Part shown: in pieces, positions 59,187 to 64,000 of the stretch
How the letters are laid out: each line of letters starts with the position of its first letter
Position numbering within the stretch: position 1 is the first letter of the stretch
Origin: Gerris lacustris
Lineage: Eukaryota > Arthropoda > Insecta > Hemiptera > Gerridae
DNA length: 64,000 nt
Assembly (NCBI GenBank): GCA_951217055.1
Contig: OX578284.1
Coordinates: 17,928,187 to 17,992,186 of the forward strand
Direction of reading: 5' to 3'
Position numbers and translations under genes: made by a program
Notes under the pieces: generated by a model
The model's database searches: none
What the model saw: only the letters and a program-made list of their open reading frames with translations
Told to the model about the DNA's origin: nothing

Positions 59187-59965
59187 ATAGTCTGCTAATT
59201 GGTGTGGCACAAAGCTTCCTCGCATTATATCACGTGCTTCATTGATTTTATGCATTTACTGGCCATTGCTGTCTAATTTGTTTAATTGTTTCCCCCGTTT
59301 TTTAAACTGTCAAAATTGTTTTGATATTTTAAATGAATTAGGCTAGGCGCACACTAGGGCCAAAAAAGTCTGCAGACTGTTTGCGGGCTGTCTGTGGGCT
59401 GTCTGCCCCGGTACAACAAATTGTCGCCTGGCGACAATCTTTTGCTCCGGAAGACCTCCTCCGCAGACAGCCAGAAGACAGTCTGCAGACTGTTTTGCCC
59501 CCAGTGTGCGCCTAGCCTTAAAGTATCAATTTAGCAAAAGTTTAAGAGCGCAGACGATCAAATTAAGCTGTGGCTATCTGCGGGTTACTTTCGATAAACT
59601 ATAAAAGTTTAGAAGAAATCAGGTAAATACTTTCAACGCTATAGGTGTAAACAAATGTATGTTTTGTGCGCTTGTGGAAGAGAAACAAATGAGTGCAGAA
59701 GGTTGAAACTTATATGGGACCAACAATGAGCTAATTATGACCAACCATACAAATTTCATAATCGGATGTGTAGTTTTAAGATATGTTGGTTCGCAAAAAT
59801 TGACCGACAGACCAACAGACAGACTGAAAGACACGAAACCAAAAATGTTCCCTGATGTCTGAAACGGATTTCTGTCTTGGAATTTTTGAAATCGGAGACA
59901 TAAAAGTTGTTCGTTCTTCAGTACGATCACATAGCTTCGGTTACCTTCGGTAAGCACGAAAGCAA
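59187..59965 (+). mobile_element. R1 copy with nested MITE
   Basis: From GTCTGCTAATTGGTGTGGCA to GGTAAGCACGAAAGCAA. Interrupted by the 177-bp MITE at 59341-59517. Confidence 0.75.
59341..59517. mobile_element. PIF/Harbinger-type MITE, 177 bp
   Basis: Inverted ends over about 40 bp (GGCTAGGCGCACACTAGGGC and its complement), each followed by GTCTGCAGACTGT. TTA lies on both sides (59338-59340, 59518-59520). It is nested in an R1 copy. Confidence 0.85.
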
Positions 59966-60538
59966 TATAAATATATTTAAATTGATCCTCCCAAAAGAAA
60001 ATAGTGTAGAGTATGGAGACTAGATTAGATGTCCCTGGTTCGATTCCTCGGGGTGTCACAATGTTTTTTTTATCGGTAATAACAAAACGTTAAATTAATT
60101 TTTTTCTGACAATTTTAATCACCCTATCATTAGTTATTAGCATGAATTATTTCAAAATTACAGGATAGTCGATATAGGGTGGTTGGTGGGGAGCATTATA
60201 TTTTGGTGAAATTTTAGCGCTATAAACACAATATTGGCAGTAAATAGCATAGTAGTCATAAAAATGTATATATATATATATATATATTTGTAATTCACTC
60301 TTCAGTAGCTTTCATTTGATGCCCATCTCAAAAATTGAAAAGATTTATAATTTTACCTCACTGCGCATGTGCCCACACATGATTTGCAATTTTTAAAAAT
60401 TAAAAAATCCGCCCCGATAACATCATCGATCCACCTTAAGGGATTAGCATTAATTATTTTATAATTTTAGGACTATCCGTTATATAGTGGTTGGGAGGGG
60501 GACATTTTTGTGGGCTAAAATTTTTGAATGCCGTAAAA

Positions 60539-60583
60539 AAAATAAATAAATAAATAAAATAAAATAAAAATAAAAATAAAATT
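60539..60583 (+). repeat. A-rich AAAATAAATA microsatellite
   Basis: Repeated AAATA units just left of segmental copy B. Confidence 0.85.
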
Positions 60584-60649
60584 CAGTGAATGCCGGTTGC
60601 GGGACTTTACTTAAATAGGTCTGAATCCCAGAAGAGTTTTCCGGTTGGT

Positions 60650-61300
60650 ATAATCACTACCGTCTGCCAGGTAGAAATGTATGCTACTTTAGAGGTGGCT
60701 AGGCAGCTAGCGGTGGGGGAATTAACAGCCGAATCAGTATGGATATGCTAGAATTGCCAAGCGGCCCTTCAAGCTCTGAACGCTTGAAGTGAAAATTCAG
60801 CTGGGGTAAAGGAATTTCAGGAGGCATTAAAGCTGCTGGTAGAGAACTATGGTAACTGCTCTGGATCCAAGGTCACACAAGGATCCCAACAAACGAAACG
60901 GAGACGAAGTTGCAAGAAGTAGGAGTGTTCAAACCAGTCTGCGCACCAGAACCTGCTGATAACTGGTCGAGAGGTTAGGTTAAGTCAGCTAAAGAAATAG
61001 ATTTGGCAGCAGTGGTGGCGCTGGGCCTGTGCAGGTGGTGCGGCGCACGGGGCCCCGCGCTGCAGCCTCCTCCAGGACCCCCCCCCCCCCCCGTTTATGG
61101 CCTCGCAATATAAGTTCTCACAAAGTCCTGCAATGGCTAGCGCCGCTACTGTTTGGCAGTCAATGAGTCGATCTGGGTAGAAATGGAGAGGGTGTGGATG
61201 GGACTGATAAGGAGGGATGCAGGCTACAAAGTGCTACTGCCAAACAGGTGGAAAACCAGAAGGACTGAGTGCACCCAACCTGAAAAACCTGGTTGAGGTC
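60650..61300 (+). pseudogene. Decayed RNase H region of a non-LTR retrotransposon (copy B, interrupted)
   Basis: The clearer of the two copies. One frame reads EMYATLEVARQLA, then a stop, then QAALQALNA. After a frame change it reads LLWIQGHTRIPTNE, as in RNase H domains of insect non-LTR elements. The region is interrupted by a 142-bp hAT-type MITE at 61010. It continues after the insertion with sequence also present in copy A (ATGGAGAGGGTGTGGATGGGA). Confidence 0.6.
61010..61151. mobile_element. hAT-type MITE, 142 bp, with 8-bp target duplication
   Basis: The ends CAGTGGTGGCGCTGG and (reverse complement) CAGTAGCGGCGCTAG form imperfect inverted repeats. They are flanked on both sides by TTTGGCAG (61002-61009 and 61152-61159). 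Copy A lacks the insert. The interior is strikingly GC-rich with a C-run of about 15. It is too short to code for a transposase. Confidence 0.85.
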
Positions 61301-62211
61301 CATGTTCTAGAAGAGCAACCATTTTCAAAATGTGGCGGGTCTAGTGCTTATAATTTTAAATTTTGCAGGATGTAGTTCCGTTGTGAATTTTTGTAGACTT
61401 GATTAACTATTCAAGATTTACTATTAAAATTTGTTAATATTTATGATTAACATATAATATTATGATTAATATTTAAAAACTAATTTAGATTTATTTCTAT
61501 CTGTTACAGAATTCGGTCGATTTATTGCTCATCCTTGGTAAGTCATCTTCATAATTTATAATTTTCTAGATTTTATATTGACAACTGGGCATTTATTTTT
61601 ACTTTTGCAAAATTTTTTCTTAGCACTGCTACAAAATAGAAACATATTTATGAATTACATAAACATGTATTAAATGTGAATTATTAGAAGTTGGTATTCT
61701 GTATTATTACTTCATCACTATTCACTTTAATTTACATATCCTTCTTCTCCCCTCTCTATCTTCGTCTTATATCGTTTGATAGTGGTGTAATAATGAGTTA
61801 TTCTTTATCAGTCAACCTCTTTAACTACTAAGGTTTTTTTGTGGTCTAAATGTTTTGGTACCTATACAACATAGTTTGTCGAAACTGCTTACTTTGGAAA
61901 GGAATAAAGTACAACTTCATTTAGGTAAATGTATCAATTTATTGAATATAATTTATCATAGTTATTGCATAGTATGGAAACATTGTGTATAGAATTTTAA
62001 ACATTTTTTTTTATTACTAATTAACTATTTTAATATAATTAACATAACAACATAAATGAGTTAAACCTAATTAACAATTTTAAATTTAAAAATTTTATTT
62101 TGGATATAGATGTGTATATTTATATTCTATATGTGAATCAGGTTTTAGTTTAATCGACGTCTAGTTAATGTTGCGGTTCAGGTTCTATTTGAATCACATA
62201 ACATGGTCTCC

Positions 62212-62295
62212 TTAAAAGATCAGGGTACATCTCTTCAGTTTACCACACTTGTATGGCTTGCAGCATGGAGCAGCTGTTGTGGAGTTAGCAGAGCA
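62212..62295 (-). CDS. Last exon of a third mucin-like / six-cysteine protein gene (rest beyond the window)
   Basis: The acceptor TATTTTTCAG at 62305-62296 precedes an 84-bp exon nearly identical to exon 2 of the complete gene at 47.8 kb. It differs at the last residue (F instead of L) and by a silent change, and ends with TAA. It holds cysteines 2-6 of the module. The following intron sequence matches the 47.8-49.6 kb intron in blocks up to about 63515, where an R1 element starts and runs off the window. By alignment, exon 1 should lie roughly 200 bp beyond the end of that R1 insertion, outside the window. Whether it is intact cannot be seen here. AATAAA motifs at 62014-62009 and 61943-61938 match those of the first copy. 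Confidence 0.7.
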   Translation of the reverse strand, partial: CSANSTTAAPCCKPYKCGKLKRCTLIF

Positions 62296-63516
62296 CTGAA
62301 AAATAGAGCGTATAAGTTTATTATTAATATTGTGCTTATTTAGACTCAATAATGTGTAAAAAAAATACTTCTTGCAAACGAGTCCGCAAGACAGTGAGAC
62401 ATTTTCATGTTTTTGCTCTGCGTAAACCACCGACATAAAAAAAAATAAAATCGGTAATTTATTCAAGTAATTGATAAAAGTAGATAGATGGAAGATAATT
62501 TTTATTCTTATCTCCACACCGGCACTGCCGCGGCTTGATTACAAAATACTGAATTCAAAGGCGCCGGGCCGCGTTCTACGAATTGTTAATATGCCTTCAT
62601 ACTAGGTAGGCCGAGAGGGCTGAGAGTTGATGGCAACCTCCTGTACTTTCCAGTGGAATAACTTTCCACTCGTATTTAAATGGAGTACTTTTTAGAAATT
62701 ATAAATCAAAATCATCGCCTCAGTTTTTGAGAGTTTTATCCTTGATTTGTTAAGAGATCTTGAGAGTAGTACCCTAAAATTTAGAACCCTAATTAATTTC
62801 TCGAGTTTGTGTCGGAGTGTGATTTTTTAACCTTTATGCCAAATTTTATTGTGCTAGCCTAGCAGTGTAGACTCCATGCGACTACACTGATTACAGACTG
62901 ATATTTCTTAACCACTTTATTGCCCTGTCCCCTGAGTAAAAAGTATAAATCTATCAGAAACGAATTTTTATGCCATCGTGTACGGAAAAAGAAGCAAGTT
63001 ACGAACAAAATATCTTTTTTGGCCCTTATTTGAGGACTCAGTTTTCTTGGAGAAAATTTAGGTTATATCTGTTCGAATAATACCTCTCTTCAACCTGTCA
63101 AATATCCAAATGTTTTGGAGGGTGAAATTAAATATGAACATGACTCCCTGTTAAAATTATTCTAAATAGAACAAGTTCTCTGACAAACCTTATAGAGATA
63201 CTATACTATAAACTATCCTTTAGAAAGTTACTTATTTATTTATATATTACCAAGCCGTTAAGCCCTTGTTAATAAGCTTAATTTAATATTTAGAAAAAAA
63301 AAAATGAAGTAGATTAATTTATATAAATTATTACTGTAGACCAACAAATCATAACAAACAGTTATTTTTATTGGAATAAATGTGGTTGCTTAGCAATAAC
63401 AAATCACTCGATTATATCGATTTTAGATAATTAGGACTTAATTACCTACTAGATACTTCAAAATAAAAAAATATTAGGATATATTTTAAACAAAATTTAG
63501 AACACAATCACTGAGA

Positions 63517-64000
63517 AAAATAGACTGCCAATTGGCGAGGCACATAGCTTCCTCGCATCCTATCCACGTACTGTTGGTTTTATACTCTTTTTACTAGCCA
63601 TTATTGTCTAATTTGTTTAATTGTTTCCCCGTTTTTTAATCTGTCAAAATTATTTTAATTTTTTACATGAATTAAACTATTAATTTAGCAAAAGTTAAAG
63701 AGCGCAGACGGTTCAAATTAATCTTGGGACATCTGCGGGTTACTTTTGATAAACTGTGAAAGTTTCATACAAATCAGATAAGTACTTTTGAAGCTTTAGG
63801 TGTAAATATATGTATGTTTGTGCGCATGTAGAAGAGAAACAATTGAGTGCAGAAGGTTGAAACTTATATGGGACCAACAATGGGCTAATTATGACCTGCC
63901 ATCTAAATTTCATTAAAATCGGACGTGTAGTTTGTAAGATAATATGTTGGTTCGCAAAAATCGAACGACAGACCGACAGACAGACACGGAACCAAAAATG
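63517..64000 (+). mobile_element. R1 copy, cut by window end
   Basis: GACTGCCAATTGGCGAGGCA to GACAGACACGGAACCAAAAAT. The last ~120 bp, including the terminal hairpin, should lie beyond the window. It is inserted in the intron of the third secreted-protein gene; the sibling copy lacks it. Confidence 0.75.

Larger units (their letters stand above)
60600..63516. repeat. Segmental duplication, copy B
   Basis: Collinear with 45890-49650 and in the same orientation, about 14.5 kb away. Copy B alone carries a 142-bp hAT-type MITE (61010-61151), extra sequence at about 62360-62650 and 62720-62910, and an R1 insertion starting at about 63517. It probably continues past the window end, since the matching first exon has not yet been reached. 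Confidence 0.75.

Noticed and set aside
59990..60060. tRNA gene
   Set aside because: GGTTCGATTCC fits a B-box, but the T-stem does not pair and the 5' half lacks D-arm features; probably a degenerate SINE head.
62296..62517. Open frame extending upstream of the last exon as coding
   Set aside because: The TTTTTCAG acceptor and the homologous splice site in the first copy show that the coding part starts at 62295.

Overview
The window looks like a gene-poor, AT-rich stretch of an arthropod nuclear genome, most likely an insect. The reasons are spliced genes with GT-AG introns, a TATA-box promoter, and a dense mixture of eukaryotic mobile elements (hAT, piggyBac-like, PIF/Harbinger-like, a tRNA-derived SINE and non-LTR retrotransposon remains), with many microsatellites and minisatellites. 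I could not identify the species. No bacterial genes, rRNA, intact tRNA or CRISPR array were seen.

The only convincing host genes lie in 43-64 kb. They form a small family of secreted proteins with a signal peptide, a Thr/Ala/Pro-rich mucin-like stalk of about seven-residue repeats, and a C-terminal six-cysteine module spaced C-x6-C-x8/9-CC-x4-C-x5-C. That spacing resembles an inhibitor-cystine-knot (knottin). One gene is complete (minus strand, exons 49857-50081 and 47767-47850). One is partial on the plus strand (43417-43499 plus 44399-44479), with no start or signal peptide found. One is cut by the window end: only its last exon, 62212-62295 minus, is inside. The complete gene and the 62-kb copy lie in a segmental duplication (about 45.9-49.65 kb versus about 60.6-63.5 kb). 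Both copies also carry a decayed RNase H region of a non-LTR retrotransposon. Each copy later took different insertions, which gives a relative history of the locus.

The rest is repeats. Family names used below: R1, a ~600-bp element starting near GCCAATTAGTGTGGCAC and ending in a hairpin GCTTCCGTTACC...CGGAAGCAA, at about 20 sites; R2, elements with ends AGGGTTTCG.../...CGAAACCCT; R3, a ~300-bp repeat containing AGTTAGTTCGGAAAA; R4, a repeat present inverted at 13.6 and 24.4 kb; R5, an ACATTACGCGT...ATCTACGAT family; R6, elements beginning ACTAGC and carrying CGTGCTTCGCTACGG or a variant; R7, short inverted-repeat elements with TTTAGATTGTTACTCC ends.

Layout: 1-5 kb, AT-rich DNA, R2, R1 and a 30-bp minisatellite; 5.6-7.6 kb, a hAT element with nested insertions; 8-12 kb, minisatellites and a palindrome; 12-14 kb, a long-inverted-repeat element; 14-29 kb, R1, R4-R7, a SINE and a piggyBac-like element; 30-33.5 kb, 57-bp and 66-bp minisatellites; 34-43 kb, R1, R7, a TA-flanked inverted-repeat element and a 111-bp MITE; 43-50 kb, the gene family; 50-58 kb, a 3.1-kb hAT element and an R6 copy; 58-64 kb, R1 copies and the second segmental copy.
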